From Hyphomicrobiales bacterium (GTDB taxonomy: Bacteria; Pseudomonadota; Alphaproteobacteria; Rhizobiales; Phreatobacteraceae), in NCBI GenBank assembly GCA_017304475.1, contig JAFKKV010000021.1, positions 124,001-188,000 on the forward strand: DNA of 64,000 nucleotides, written 5' to 3'. How positions within the stretch are numbered: position 1 is the stretch's first letter; every line of letters begins with the position of its first letter. Positions 43,901 to 52,617 of this stretch are shown piece after piece. The notes beneath the pieces are model-generated. The model saw nothing but the letters and a program-made list of their open reading frames with translations. It was not told the origin of the DNA and searched no databases. The position numbers were made by a program, and so were the translations under genes.

Positions 43901-45460
43901 TCAGTGCGCCGGCGGCCGGGCGAAGGCGAGGCCTGCGATCGCCGCGAGCGTGATCAGCGCCACAAGTCCCCAGGCCTCGTTCATCGCATCGACGAAGGCG
44001 AGCCTTTCGATCATCGGTTGAAGCATCAGCTTCATCTCGTCGCCGAGCGCGCCGATCCCGCCGGCGGCAACGAGCTCGGGCGGCAGGCCGAGCGCTCGGG
44101 CGGTTGTGGCATCGCCGGCCCGCAGTTTTTCGAGAAGGTCCGCCGCATGGACCGGGGCGCGGCTGAAAATGACCGTGTCGATCAAAGCAAGCCCGATCGC
44201 GCCGCCGAGATTGCGCATCAGGTTGAACAGCCCGCTGGCATCCGGCACGGCCTCGGGCGCGAGGTGCCCCAGCGCCATGCGCGTCGGCGGCAGCAGGCAG
44301 AACATGATGGCAGTGCCGCGCATGACCTGCGGCCAGAACATTCCGGCATGATCGGTCTCCGGCACCTGGAAGGCGCTGGCGCCGAGGCCGATGGCGAAGG
44401 CGAGGAAGCCGAGCGCCGACAGGAGGCGGGCATCCATGCGCCGCTCCAGCGCCACGGCGAGCGGCGCGGTGGCGAGCTGGGCCATGCCGGTCACCAGCAT
44501 GATCGTGCCGATGGTGAGCGCGCCATAGCCATGGGCGACCGCCAGGAAGACCGGTATCATATAGACCGATCCGAACAGCCCGATGCCGAGCACGAAGCTC
44601 AGGACGCAGCCGACCGCGAAGGCGGGGTCGGCCGCCATCCTCACATCGACGATCGGCGCCCGGCTTTTCAGGGTCCGGACGATAAAGCCGGCAAGGGTCG
44701 CGGCAGACAGCGCCATGAGGCCGGCGACCGGCACAGACAGCCAGCCGCGCTGCGGCGCTTCCTTCAGGCCCAGGATCAGCGCGGCGAGGGCCGTGGCCAT
44801 CAGGGTGAGCGCGACGAGATCGAGGCGGCGCGCCTGGTCGAGCGCAAGGGGGGCCGCCGGCAGCAGCCAGATCGCGGCGAGCACGGCCACGAGACCGGGT
44901 GCGACGTTGATCAGGAACAGCCAGTGCCAGGACCAGGTTTCTGTGATCCAGCCGCCGACAATGGGCCCGACGGTGGGCGCCAGCACGGCCAGCACACCGC
45001 CGATCGTGGTGGCGAGCCCTTGCTGCCGGTCCGGAAACAGCAGGAACACGGCGGCGAACACCGCCGGGATGAGCGTGCCGCCGGAAAAGCCCTGCAACAG
45101 GCGCCAGCCGATCAGAGTTGAAAAATTCGGGCTCGCCGCGCAGCCGGCCGAGGCGAGCGTGAACAGCGCGAGGGTCGAGACGAACAGCCAGCGCATGGTC
45201 AGGACGCGGGTGAGCAGGCCGGTCAGGGGAATGGCGATGACCTCGGCGATCAGATAGGCGGTCTGGACGTCGCTGATGCGGTCGGGTTCGACGGCCAGCG
45301 CCGCCTGGATGGTCGGGATCGAGGTGGCGACGACCTGGACGTCGAGGATCGCCATGAACATGCCGAGGCACATCGTGGCGAAACCCATCCAGGTCCTCGC
45401 CGAGGCCGATGGTCTCTCGTCCGACCTCTGACTAGCGAGCCGACTGTCCGAGCGCGACAT
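43901..45460 (-). CDS. MFS drug/metabolite exporter, DHA2 (EmrB/QacA) family
   Basis: Proton antiporter of 519 residues with about 14 helices. DHA2 features: FMAILDVQVVATSIPTIQAA (motif D1) in helix 1, VLAPTVGPIVGGWITETWSW (motif C, antiporter signature) and FLLFPDRQQGLATTIGG (motif A-like). It is the last gene of a leftward operon and overlaps the ICMT-like gene by 29 bp, so it may export the type III PKS product; this link is inference. The stop lies 22 bp from the convergent HxlR gene. Confidence 0.92.
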   Translation of the reverse strand: MSRSDSRLASQRSDERPSASARTWMGFATMCLGMFMAILDVQVVATSIPTIQAALAVEPDRISDVQTAYLIAEVIAIPLTGLLTRVLTMRWLFVSTLALFTLASAGCAASPNFSTLIGWRLLQGFSGGTLIPAVFAAVFLLFPDRQQGLATTIGGVLAVLAPTVGPIVGGWITETWSWHWLFLINVAPGLVAVLAAIWLLPAAPLALDQARRLDLVALTLMATALAALILGLKEAPQRGWLSVPVAGLMALSAATLAGFIVRTLKSRAPIVDVRMAADPAFAVGCVLSFVLGIGLFGSVYMIPVFLAVAHGYGALTIGTIMLVTGMAQLATAPLAVALERRMDARLLSALGFLAFAIGLGASAFQVPETDHAGMFWPQVMRGTAIMFCLLPPTRMALGHLAPEAVPDASGLFNLMRNLGGAIGLALIDTVIFSRAPVHAADLLEKLRAGDATTARALGLPPELVAAGGIGALGDEMKLMLQPMIERLAFVDAMNEAWGLVALITLAAIAGLAFARPPAH

Positions 45461-45926
45461 TCTCAGCCTTGATGCGGATGGCGAGGATCACGGCATTCAG
45501 GATGGAGAACAGGACGGCGAAAGAGACCAGCCCGAAGGCGAGCGGCAGGATCGCGATCTCGCCGGCCACCACCGCGTAGTTCGGATGGGTCATGAAACGA
45601 TAGGGGCCACGGCGGATGAGCGGGTGCCCGGGAGCCACGACGATGCGCGTGGTCCAGCGCTCCCGGAGCGTCAGCAGCACCCAGCCGCGGCCGGCCTGCA
45701 GCAGAACGAAGAGACCGAGCCAATAAGGCTGTACCGGCTGGTCCCGGGCGAGGAGCCACAGGCCGCCGAGCCAGGCCGCGTGCAGCGCCACGATGAGCGG
45801 ATAATGCGCCGCGCCGAACTCCGTGGCGCCCTGGCGGATGAGCCGCTCGGTATTGCGCCGGGCGAGCAGCAGCTCGGCCGCGCGCTCCGCGGTGACCAGG
45901 GCCAGAATGGCGACGGCGGGCGTCAC
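45432..45926 (-). CDS. Isoprenylcysteine carboxyl methyltransferase family membrane protein (BpsB/SrsB-like)
   Basis: Integral membrane methyltransferase of 164 residues with about four helices. The SAM/active-site motif HPLIRRGPYRFMTHPNYAVV (about 101-120) is diagnostic of the ICMT/PEMT family. Pairing with a type III PKS is a recurring bacterial arrangement (BpsA-BpsB, SrsA-SrsB) in which the enzyme O-methylates alkylpyrones or alkylresorcinols. The ATGA overlap with the PKS stop supports that reading here. Confidence 0.9.
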   Translation of the reverse strand: MTPAVAILALVTAERAAELLLARRNTERLIRQGATEFGAAHYPLIVALHAAWLGGLWLLARDQPVQPYWLGLFVLLQAGRGWVLLTLRERWTTRIVVAPGHPLIRRGPYRFMTHPNYAVVAGEIAILPLAFGLVSFAVLFSILNAVILAIRIKAENVALGQSAR

Positions 45927-46975
45927 GCCGCGCTCTTCAGGACCGCGCAGCTTGCGGTGAAGCCCGGCCCGAGCGCGGTCAATGCCGAGCGCGGTGGCAG
46001 GCCCGCCTCGATCGCGCGCTCGAGCACGAACAGCACCGACGGCGCGGACATGTTGCCATATTCGCTCAGCACATCGCGTTCATGGTCGAGGCAGCCCTGG
46101 CCGAGCGCCAGCGCATGTTCGAGCGACTGGATCACCCGGATGCCGCCGGGGTGGCAGACGAAGCGGTCGACGGACGGCCGGTCGAGGCCGGCGCGGCCGA
46201 GAATGCCGGTGATCGCGCCGGCGATATTGGCTTCGACGAAGGGCGGTATGGCCTGGGAGAAGATCACGCCGAAGCCCTGACCGTCGAGCTTCCAGCCCAT
46301 GATGTCGAGCGTGTCCGACCAGCAATGTTCGCCCGAGGCTTCGACCGTGGCGATGCCGTCGGGGCCGGCGCGCAGCACACAGGCGGCGGCCCCGTCGCCG
46401 AACAGCGCGGTGGCGACGATATTGGCCTTGGTCAGGTGGTCGAGCCGGAAGGCCAGGCTGCAGACCTCGACCGCGACCATGAGCACATGGGTTCCAGGTC
46501 GCGCTCTGGCGAGTTCGCTCGCCAGCGACAGGCCGGAGACGCCGCCGGCGCAGCCGAGCCCGAACACCGGCACCCGCCGCGCATCGTCGCGAAATCCCAT
46601 GGCCTTGGCGGCGCGGGCCTCGAGACTGGGCGTGGCGATGCCGGTCGAGGATATCGTCACGATGCAGTCGATGTCGCGGGCGCCGATGCCGGCGGCCTCG
46701 ATGGCCTGGCTCGCGGCATCGATGAACAGCCGGCCGGCGCCTTCCAGGAAGGCTTCGGTGCGCTCCGGCCAGCCGCGTGGCTCGAAAAACCAGTCGAGCG
46801 GTTTCACGGCGTGGCGCTTGCGAATGCCGGCGCTGGCGAAGACGCCGGCCATGCCGCCGAAGCCGGGATAGCGCGGGCCGAACACGTCGTGGGCGGCCGC
46901 GGCGACGTCACGCTGCAGCAGCACATGTTCGGGCACCGCCGTGCCGATCGAGACCAGCTTGACCGCGCGATCCAC
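45923..46975 (-). CDS. Type III polyketide synthase (alkylpyrone/alkylresorcinol-type)
   Basis: Homodimeric ketosynthase of 350 residues extending an acyl-CoA starter with malonyl-CoA units. The catalytic triad is complete: Cys142 in PVFGLGCAGGVSGL, His275 in VCHPGGIRV and Asn308 in YGNMSAPSVLFVLE. Also present is the conserved C-terminal ALGPGFTASC. The proposed start is GTG at 46975 with GGGAG six nt upstream, giving the usual family length; a longer frame from 47053 would add 26 unconserved residues. Followed by an ICMT-like methyltransferase and a DHA2 exporter in overlapping genes, suggesting synthesis, methylation and export of a lipidic pyrone or resorcinol. Confidence 0.92.
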   Translation of the reverse strand: MDRAVKLVSIGTAVPEHVLLQRDVAAAAHDVFGPRYPGFGGMAGVFASAGIRKRHAVKPLDWFFEPRGWPERTEAFLEGAGRLFIDAASQAIEAAGIGARDIDCIVTISSTGIATPSLEARAAKAMGFRDDARRVPVFGLGCAGGVSGLSLASELARARPGTHVLMVAVEVCSLAFRLDHLTKANIVATALFGDGAAACVLRAGPDGIATVEASGEHCWSDTLDIMGWKLDGQGFGVIFSQAIPPFVEANIAGAITGILGRAGLDRPSVDRFVCHPGGIRVIQSLEHALALGQGCLDHERDVLSEYGNMSAPSVLFVLERAIEAGLPPRSALTALGPGFTASCAVLKSAA

Positions 46976-47279
46976 GGAGAACTCCCGGGAATCCGGCCGG
47001 AGGGATATTTCCTTCGACAATCCATAGCTTTGTCGCGGCAGGGGCCGGCGCAATCCGTGTCACGGCATGTTGATCGCGTGACGTGGGCGTAACCAACGCG
47101 GCGCCTGCGCAGGAAACGGGTGGCGCTTGGCTGCTGCCGTGCCGACATAGGACGGGGGCAGGTCTTGGCAGTGCCTGTGTGAAGCCGGCCCGCGAGGCTT
47201 TGCGTGAGATTGCGAATTTGAAAGCAAGCGCCGGAGTGTGGTGCGTGTGGCGGATCGCTAAATCGGTGACAGGACGACA
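46976..47279. promoter_or_regulatory. 304-bp divergent intergenic region between PKS operon and ada
   Basis: Contains the promoters of both units. A short open frame on the plus strand in this gap (from 47083) has no recognisable pattern and was not called. AAAGCAAGCGCC near 47221-47232, about 50 bp before ada, partly resembles the E. coli Ada box AAAGCGCA but the match is too loose to assert. Confidence 0.35.
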
Positions 47280-48431
47280 ATGAGCGACCGGAAACAGAGG
47301 ATCGACGCCATGTTCAGGGCAACGACATGCGACACCGCCGAAGCCGTCGGGCCGGCCGTCGACGCGCGCGAGCCTGCAGCGGCTCCGGCCGCAACGGATC
47401 CGCGCTGGCAGGCCGTGCTGGCGCGCGACCGGGCTTTCGACGGTCGCTTTGTCTATGCCGTCAGGACGACCGGGATCTACTGCCGGCCGTCCTGCCCGTC
47501 GCGCCATGCCAAGCCCGCCAATGTCGTGTTCCATCCGACCTGCGAGGCCGCCGCCAAGGCGGGCTTTCGCCCATGCCTGCGCTGCAAGCCGGACGGGGCG
47601 GGACTGGCCGAGCTGCATGCCGCCGTCATCGCCGATATCTGCCGTTTCATCGAGGCGGCGGAGGAAGCGCCGCAACTGGACGAACTCGCCCGCAAGGCCG
47701 GCATGAGCCCGTTTCATTTCCATCGCCTGTTCAAGTCGATCACCGGGGTGACGCCCCGGGCTTATGCCAGCGCCTGGCGGGCCGAACGCGTGCGCTCGGA
47801 ACTGATCAGGCCCGGCGCCAGCGTGACCTCGGCGATCTATGGCGCCGGTTTCAACTCGAACGGCCGTTTCTATGAGACATCGAACGAGGTGCTCGGCATG
47901 AAACCCACCGATTATCGCGCCGGCGGCACCAATACCGAGATCCATTTCGCCATTGGCGAGTGCTCGCTCGGCGCCATCCTGGTGGCGCGCAGCGAGCGCG
48001 GCGTCTGCGCCATCCTGCTCGGCGACAATCCGGACGCCCTGGCGCGCGACCTGCAGGATCGTTTTCCGCAGGCCCGCCTGATCGGCGGCGACGCGGCCTT
48101 CGAAAGCCTGGTCGCCAAGGTGGTCGGTTTCGTCGAGGCACCGGCGCTGGGGCTCGACCTGCCGCTCGACGTGCGCGGCACGGCGTTCCAGCAGCGCGTC
48201 TGGCAAGCCCTGCGCGACATTCCGGCCGGCGAGACGGCGAGCTATTCCGATATCGCCAGGCGGATCGGCGCGCCGAAATCGGTGCGGGCGGTGGCCCAGG
48301 CCTGCGCCGCCAACACGATCGCGGTGGCCATTCCCTGCCACCGCGTCGTCAGGAATGACGGGGCGCTGTCGGGCTATCGCTGGGGCGTCGAGCGCAAGCG
48401 CGCGCTGATCGACAAGGAAAGCGCGGCCTGA
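47280..48431 (+). CDS. ada: Bifunctional Ada: methyl-sensing AraC-type activator and O6-methylguanine-DNA methyltransferase
   Basis: Adaptive-response protein of 383 residues with three parts. The N-terminal zinc domain has Cys68, Cys72, Cys99 and Cys102 (TGIYCRPSCPSRHA ... FRPCLRCKPDG), where the first is the methylphosphotriester acceptor. An AraC helix-turn-helix follows (LDELARKAGMSPFHFHRLFK). The C-terminal alkyltransferase has Cys353 in AIPCHRVVRND. All key residues are present, so it should be active. It is about 30 residues longer than E. coli Ada because of an N-terminal extension (1-40). No alkB is adjacent. Confidence 0.96.
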   Translation: MSDRKQRIDAMFRATTCDTAEAVGPAVDAREPAAAPAATDPRWQAVLARDRAFDGRFVYAVRTTGIYCRPSCPSRHAKPANVVFHPTCEAAAKAGFRPCLRCKPDGAGLAELHAAVIADICRFIEAAEEAPQLDELARKAGMSPFHFHRLFKSITGVTPRAYASAWRAERVRSELIRPGASVTSAIYGAGFNSNGRFYETSNEVLGMKPTDYRAGGTNTEIHFAIGECSLGAILVARSERGVCAILLGDNPDALARDLQDRFPQARLIGGDAAFESLVAKVVGFVEAPALGLDLPLDVRGTAFQQRVWQALRDIPAGETASYSDIARRIGAPKSVRAVAQACAANTIAVAIPCHRVVRNDGALSGYRWGVERKRALIDKESAA

Positions 48432-48453
48432 CCGTCTGCCGGGCGGCGCCGTC

Positions 48454-50493
48454 TCAGGCGTCCGCGGCCGGCCGGTCCCAGGCCTCGATATCGAGGAAGG
48501 TGCTCTGGTAGCAGGCGCCCTCGCCCATATCGGTCAGGCGGTCGGAACAGAGCATATTGATGGTGCCGTCGACCGTCTCCGCGCCCGGCCGCTGGCCGGG
48601 CACCAGGATGACGCCCTCGGCAATCTCCTCGCCGATCCGCAGGATCAGGCCGACGGAAGCCCGGTCATTGTGCAGCCGGACCTTCTGGCCATCGGAGAGA
48701 TTGCGCCGGGCGGCATCGCCCGGATTGAGCACGCAGAACGGCTCGCCCTCGCGCTTGCGCAGAAATTTGACGCCGGAATAGGCGGTGTGCGGCTGGAAAT
48801 AGGACGGCGCGGTGAGCAGCCGCAGCGGCCAGCGGGCGGCGTCCTGTTCTTCCTCGGCGTCCGGCTGCCAGTCGGGCAGGGGCGGCAGGCCCTGTTCGGC
48901 CAGCGCCGCCGAATAGATCTCGAGCTTGCCCGAGGGCGTGCGGAATTCCTGTCCGCCGGAGGGGGCCACCTTGATCGGACCGCCGCCGACCACCTTGGCG
49001 GGATCGACCGCAGCGACCGCTCCGGTCGCGCCGCGGAAGAATTCGGGCAGGATCTCCTGCTCGCTCATCCGGAACACCGGGTCGGTCAGGCCCATGCGCT
49101 GGGCCAGCGCCTGGGCAAGGCGGAAATTCGACCAGGCCTCGCCCTGCGGGGCGACCGCCGCCGGCGCATATTGCATGTAATAGGCGCCATAGGCGCGGTA
49201 GAAGTCCTGGGTTTCCAGATAGGTGGTGGCCGGCAGCACGATGTCGGCATAGAGCGCCGTGTCGGTCATGAACGGGTCGTGCACCACCACGAACAGGTCC
49301 TCGCGCGACAGGCCGGCGCGCACCTTGTTGGCCTCCGGGCAGGTGACCGCCGGGTTATTGGCGGCGATCAGGATCGCCCGCAGCGGCGGATCGTTGAGAT
49401 TGAGCAGGTCCTCGCCGAGCCTCAGGTGATTGACCTGGCGGGCGGTGGCGGGACCCGAGGGCTTCTTCACGAAGCCGAACTTGAAGTCCATCGAAGCGGC
49501 GGTCATCAGGAGCGCGCCGCCGCCTTTGCGGCCATAGGCGCCGGTGACGGCCGGCAGGCTGGCCACCGCGCGCAGCGCCTGGCCGCCGCGGGCAAGCCGG
49601 GTCATGCCTTCGCCGATGCGGATGAACGAGCGCTTGGCGGCGCCATACATGGCGGCGAGCTTTTCGATGTCGTCGACGGCCAAGCCGGTAATGGCGGCCG
49701 TGCGCGCGGGCGTGAAGCGCGGCACCACCTCGCGCTCCCACTGATCGAAGCCGAGCGTGTGGCTGTCCAGATAGGCGCGGTCGCACAAGCCGTCGCGTAC
49801 CAGGATATGGACGATCCCGAGCACCAGCGCCGCGTCGGTGCCGATGCGGATCGGCAGGTGCCAGTCGGCGCTGGCCGCGGTACGGCTGCGCCGGGGGTCG
49901 ATGACCACGACCTTGACGCCCTTTTTGCGGATGGCCTCGACCTTCGCCCAGAAATGCACATTGACCGCCATGAGGTCGCAGCCCCAGGCGATGACCAGGT
50001 CGGAATCGACGACCGTTTCCGGGTCGGCGCTGCCGACCGGGCCGAGCGTCAGGTCCCAGGCCGTTTCGCAGCAGGTGTCGCACACCGTGCCGGCCTGCAG
50101 GCGGGTCGCGCCGAGCGCATGGAACAGGCCGTTGACGATGTGCCGGTTCATCTGGCCCTGATGCGCGCTATAGGCATAGCCGAGCAGTGCCTGCGGGCCG
50201 GATTCGGCGATGATCGTCTTCCACCGGCTGACGATCTCGTCGAGCGCGGCGTCCCAGCTGATCGGTTCGAACCGGCCCGCGCCCTTGGGCCCGGTGCGGC
50301 GCAGCGGCGTGGTCAGCCGCTCCGGCGAATGGACCAGTTCGGCGTCGCGATTGACCTTGGCGCAGGCAAAGCCGGCGGTATAGGGCTGGCCCGGATCGCC
50401 CTGGACGCGGATCACCTGGCCGCCTTCGACATGAGCGATGAGCGAGCACATGTCCGGGCAGTCATGGGCGCAGACGACGCGAACCGTTTCCAT
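48454..50493 (-). CDS. Molybdopterin-dependent oxidoreductase (DMSO reductase family, 4Fe-4S)
   Basis: Mo/W-bis-MGD enzyme of 679 residues. N-terminal [4Fe-4S] cysteines C8, C12, C16 and C44 (VVCAHDCPDMCSL and GFACAKV). A cysteine-rich segment AGTVCDTCCETAWDL at 135-149 lies where the metal ligand is expected, so a Cys ligand is likely, as in polysulfide/thiosulfate reductases and formate-type oxidoreductases. The C-terminal dinucleotide-binding domain has LRLLTAPSYFQPHTAY. No Tat signal, so probably cytoplasmic. No Fe-S partner, anchor or chaperone is adjacent; substrate unknown. Start ATG 50493 with GAGGG upstream. Confidence 0.9.
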   Translation of the reverse strand: METVRVVCAHDCPDMCSLIAHVEGGQVIRVQGDPGQPYTAGFACAKVNRDAELVHSPERLTTPLRRTGPKGAGRFEPISWDAALDEIVSRWKTIIAESGPQALLGYAYSAHQGQMNRHIVNGLFHALGATRLQAGTVCDTCCETAWDLTLGPVGSADPETVVDSDLVIAWGCDLMAVNVHFWAKVEAIRKKGVKVVVIDPRRSRTAASADWHLPIRIGTDAALVLGIVHILVRDGLCDRAYLDSHTLGFDQWEREVVPRFTPARTAAITGLAVDDIEKLAAMYGAAKRSFIRIGEGMTRLARGGQALRAVASLPAVTGAYGRKGGGALLMTAASMDFKFGFVKKPSGPATARQVNHLRLGEDLLNLNDPPLRAILIAANNPAVTCPEANKVRAGLSREDLFVVVHDPFMTDTALYADIVLPATTYLETQDFYRAYGAYYMQYAPAAVAPQGEAWSNFRLAQALAQRMGLTDPVFRMSEQEILPEFFRGATGAVAAVDPAKVVGGGPIKVAPSGGQEFRTPSGKLEIYSAALAEQGLPPLPDWQPDAEEEQDAARWPLRLLTAPSYFQPHTAYSGVKFLRKREGEPFCVLNPGDAARRNLSDGQKVRLHNDRASVGLILRIGEEIAEGVILVPGQRPGAETVDGTINMLCSDRLTDMGEGACYQSTFLDIEAWDRPAADA

Positions 50494-50677
50494 CGAAGAA
50501 CCCTCGGCGCGTTGGGCCGCCTTTGCGGCGGCAGAGGCGGAGCTTTGCCAGAGTTCGGAGTCTTGGGCGGGGAGGGGGTATGTACAACGACCACTTTTCG
50601 GCGCGCCGGCGGGCCACTTGGGTTGGGCCGGGCATTCAGAGAGGACGTCAGGGGCAAGGCGAAGGTCGGTGCTGAAT

Positions 50678-50839
50678 CGACCCTCCCACAGGGAGAGGGT
50701 GGGGCCGGAGGAGCCGGGTGAGGGGCGTAAGCGTCGAGGATCGACCGGAACGCTCACGCCGCATGCCGCCCTATCCGGACATGGACGACCCCTCACCCGG
50801 CAGCTGACGCTGCCACCCTCTCCCTTTGGGAGAGGGTTG
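50678..50839. repeat. Composite palindromic repeat, copy A
   Basis: Two inverted modules, each made of a hairpin CCCTC...GAGGG (here 50681-50699 and 50816-50836) next to a GTGAGGGG/CCCCTCACCC segment, flank a core that begins CGTAAGCGTC and ends ATGGACGA. The same element recurs at 59103-59274 (inverted core) and 63498-63666. The first hairpin here lacks the inner loop found in the other copies (GGGGCCGGAGGAGCCGGG in place of the GGCGCCGTCAGGCGCC hairpin). It lies downstream of neither terminator nor gene end but between two leftward units. Confidence 0.85.
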
Positions 50840-50868
50840 ATTTCGTTGCGCTTTTCCCGGCCACAGCA

Positions 50869-50973
50869 TCACCGCTTGCGCGTCACCCACAAGACCACGA
50901 CGCACAGGATCGCGATCGCCAGCATGACGATCGACTTGGTCTCGTCGGAGATATCGAGATACCACGAACGCAA
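50869..50973 (-). CDS. Predicted 34-aa single-span membrane protein
   Basis: The frame begins with TTG at 50973, preceded by GGGAG at six-nt spacing, and encodes a short acidic head (RSWYLDISDETKS), one hydrophobic helix (IVMLAIAILCVVVLWV, residues 15-30) and a basic tail (TRKR). That topology is that of a real small inner-membrane protein, with a positive-inside C-terminus. It lies 35 bp after the MocR gene in the same direction. Not in any family I can name; the call is tentative. Confidence 0.45.
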   Translation of the reverse strand: MRSWYLDISDETKSIVMLAIAILCVVVLWVTRKR

Positions 50974-51007
50974 AGTCGTTCTCCCGTTCGGTCGCGTCGG
51001 GCGCCGG

Positions 51008-52513
51008 TCACGAGGCCTTGCGGCGCGCCACCGCCAGTGTCGCCCGGGCAAGATTGGCCGATGCGGCGCGGAGCTGGTGCAGGTCGAAACCGGAATAGCC
51101 GAGGACCAGGCCGCTGCGCGCCTCGGCCTCGAGATAAAGCGGGCTCACCGGTTTCACCACGACGCCGGCGCGGCGCGCCTCGGCGGTGACCGCAAGATCG
51201 GAAATGGCCTCGCGGAAATGCATCACCAGCTGGATGCCGCATTCCGGCACTTCGATCTCGACGAGGTCGCCGAGCTCCTTGGTGATCGACTCCACCACCA
51301 CGTCGCGCGCCTCGCGATAGCGCTGGCGCATGCGCCTGATATGGCTGTTCAGGAAGCCCTGGCGCATGAATTCCGCGACGATGGTCTGATGCGGCGTCGG
51401 CGGCTGCCGGTCGGCCAGATAGCGGGCCGCCTTGAAGGCCGAAACGAGACCTTCGGGCAGGACGGCGAAACCGAGCCGGATGCCGGGGAACAGGATCTTG
51501 CTCAGCGTGCCGACATAGATGACGCAGCCGTCGCGATCGAGCCCCTGAAGCGAAGCGAGCGGGCGGCCGACATAGCGGAATTCGCTGTCGTAATCGTCCT
51601 CGATGATCCAGGCGCCGCTCTTCGCCGCCCAGGCGATCAGGTCGAGCCGGCGGGCCATGGACATGACCGAGCCGGTCGGGAACTGGTGCGACGGCGTGAC
51701 ATAGACGGCCGACGCCTTGGGCGCCCTGGCAATGCCCTCATGGACCATCAGGCCGTCGCCGTCGACCGGCACGGGAACCAGCTTCGCGCCTGCCGCGACA
51801 AGGGCGGCACGGGTCGCGAAATAGCCGGGATCCTCGACCCAGACCGCCGCGCCGGGATCGATCAGCAGGCGCAGCGACAGATCGATCGCCTGCTGGGCGC
51901 CGGAGAGAATGATGATCTGCTCGGGATCGCATTGCACGGCGCGCGCCGCCCGCAAATATTGCGCGACCTCATTGCGCAGGGCGTATTCGCCCATCGGGTC
52001 GGCATAGCCGAGATTGATCGGGTCGAACCGGCGCATTTCCTGCGCGCTGATGCGGCGCCAGGCTTCCACCGTCACCGCGTCGATCGAGCAGCAGCCGGTG
52101 CCGAACGCCATGTGCTCGGTCACCACGAGATCGGCGGCGACCGCCGCATAGCGCTGGCCGGCCTCCGAGAGCGTCCGCCGGTTGGCCTTGCGCAGGATTG
52201 CCGCGGGCGGCTGGGAGGCGAGGATCGCCTGCGGCACGTCATGCGAGACATAGGTGCCGGAGCCGGCCTGGCCGGCGACATAGCCCTCGGCGATCAATTG
52301 CTCATAGGCCGTCAGCACCGAGGTGCGGGAGACGTCGAGCCGGTCGGCCAGCTGGCGGGTCGAGGGCAGGCGGCTGCCGGGCGACAGGGCATTCGAGACG
52401 ATGGCCGTGCGCAGCATCAGATAGATCTGCTGGAACAGCGGCCGTTCGCTCGCCGGATCGATCTCGAGATCGAGGAACTCGGCCCATTTCGATCGTGTCT
52501 TGGCGGCTTGCAT
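51008..52513 (-). CDS. MocR/PdxR-type regulator: GntR helix-turn-helix fused to aminotransferase class I domain
   Basis: PLP-dependent transcription factor of 501 residues. The GntR wHTH covers about 20-90 (PLFQQIYLMLRTAIVSNALS, RLPSTRQLADRLDVSRTSVL), then a fold-type I aminotransferase domain with LSGAQQAIDLSLRLLI, IIEDDYDSEFRY and the PLP lysine in VGTLSKILFPGIRLGF (about residue 337). Such proteins sense PLP, GABA, taurine or amino-acid adducts. No obvious target operon is divergent; the nearest divergent region leads to the VOC gene on the same strand, so the target is unclear. Confidence 0.92.
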   Translation of the reverse strand: MQAAKTRSKWAEFLDLEIDPASERPLFQQIYLMLRTAIVSNALSPGSRLPSTRQLADRLDVSRTSVLTAYEQLIAEGYVAGQAGSGTYVSHDVPQAILASQPPAAILRKANRRTLSEAGQRYAAVAADLVVTEHMAFGTGCCSIDAVTVEAWRRISAQEMRRFDPINLGYADPMGEYALRNEVAQYLRAARAVQCDPEQIIILSGAQQAIDLSLRLLIDPGAAVWVEDPGYFATRAALVAAGAKLVPVPVDGDGLMVHEGIARAPKASAVYVTPSHQFPTGSVMSMARRLDLIAWAAKSGAWIIEDDYDSEFRYVGRPLASLQGLDRDGCVIYVGTLSKILFPGIRLGFAVLPEGLVSAFKAARYLADRQPPTPHQTIVAEFMRQGFLNSHIRRMRQRYREARDVVVESITKELGDLVEIEVPECGIQLVMHFREAISDLAVTAEARRAGVVVKPVSPLYLEAEARSGLVLGYSGFDLHQLRAASANLARATLAVARRKAS

Positions 52514-52617
52514 TGGTCGGTCCGGTCAGGCGATCGGCGTGCGATCGCCATACCAGTTTAGCGGCGCGACGCGGTGCCGGGCAAGCCGGCGCCGCGCGGG
52601 CAGGGCCATGTCGCGGT

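Noticed and set aside
47218..47232. Ada box upstream of ada
   Set aside because: The nearest match (AAAGCAAGCGCC) departs from AAAGCGCA too much to claim without experimental data.
47083..47283. 66-codon plus-strand frame upstream of ada
   Set aside because: No domain, overlaps the ada start by a few bases, and no good ribosome site was seen.
48670..50721. A 683-codon open frame on the plus strand opposite the molybdopterin oxidoreductase
   Set aside because: Its translation is Arg/Ala/Gly-rich with no family pattern and mirrors the high-GC codon bias of the real gene on the other strand, which has all expected cofactor motifs.
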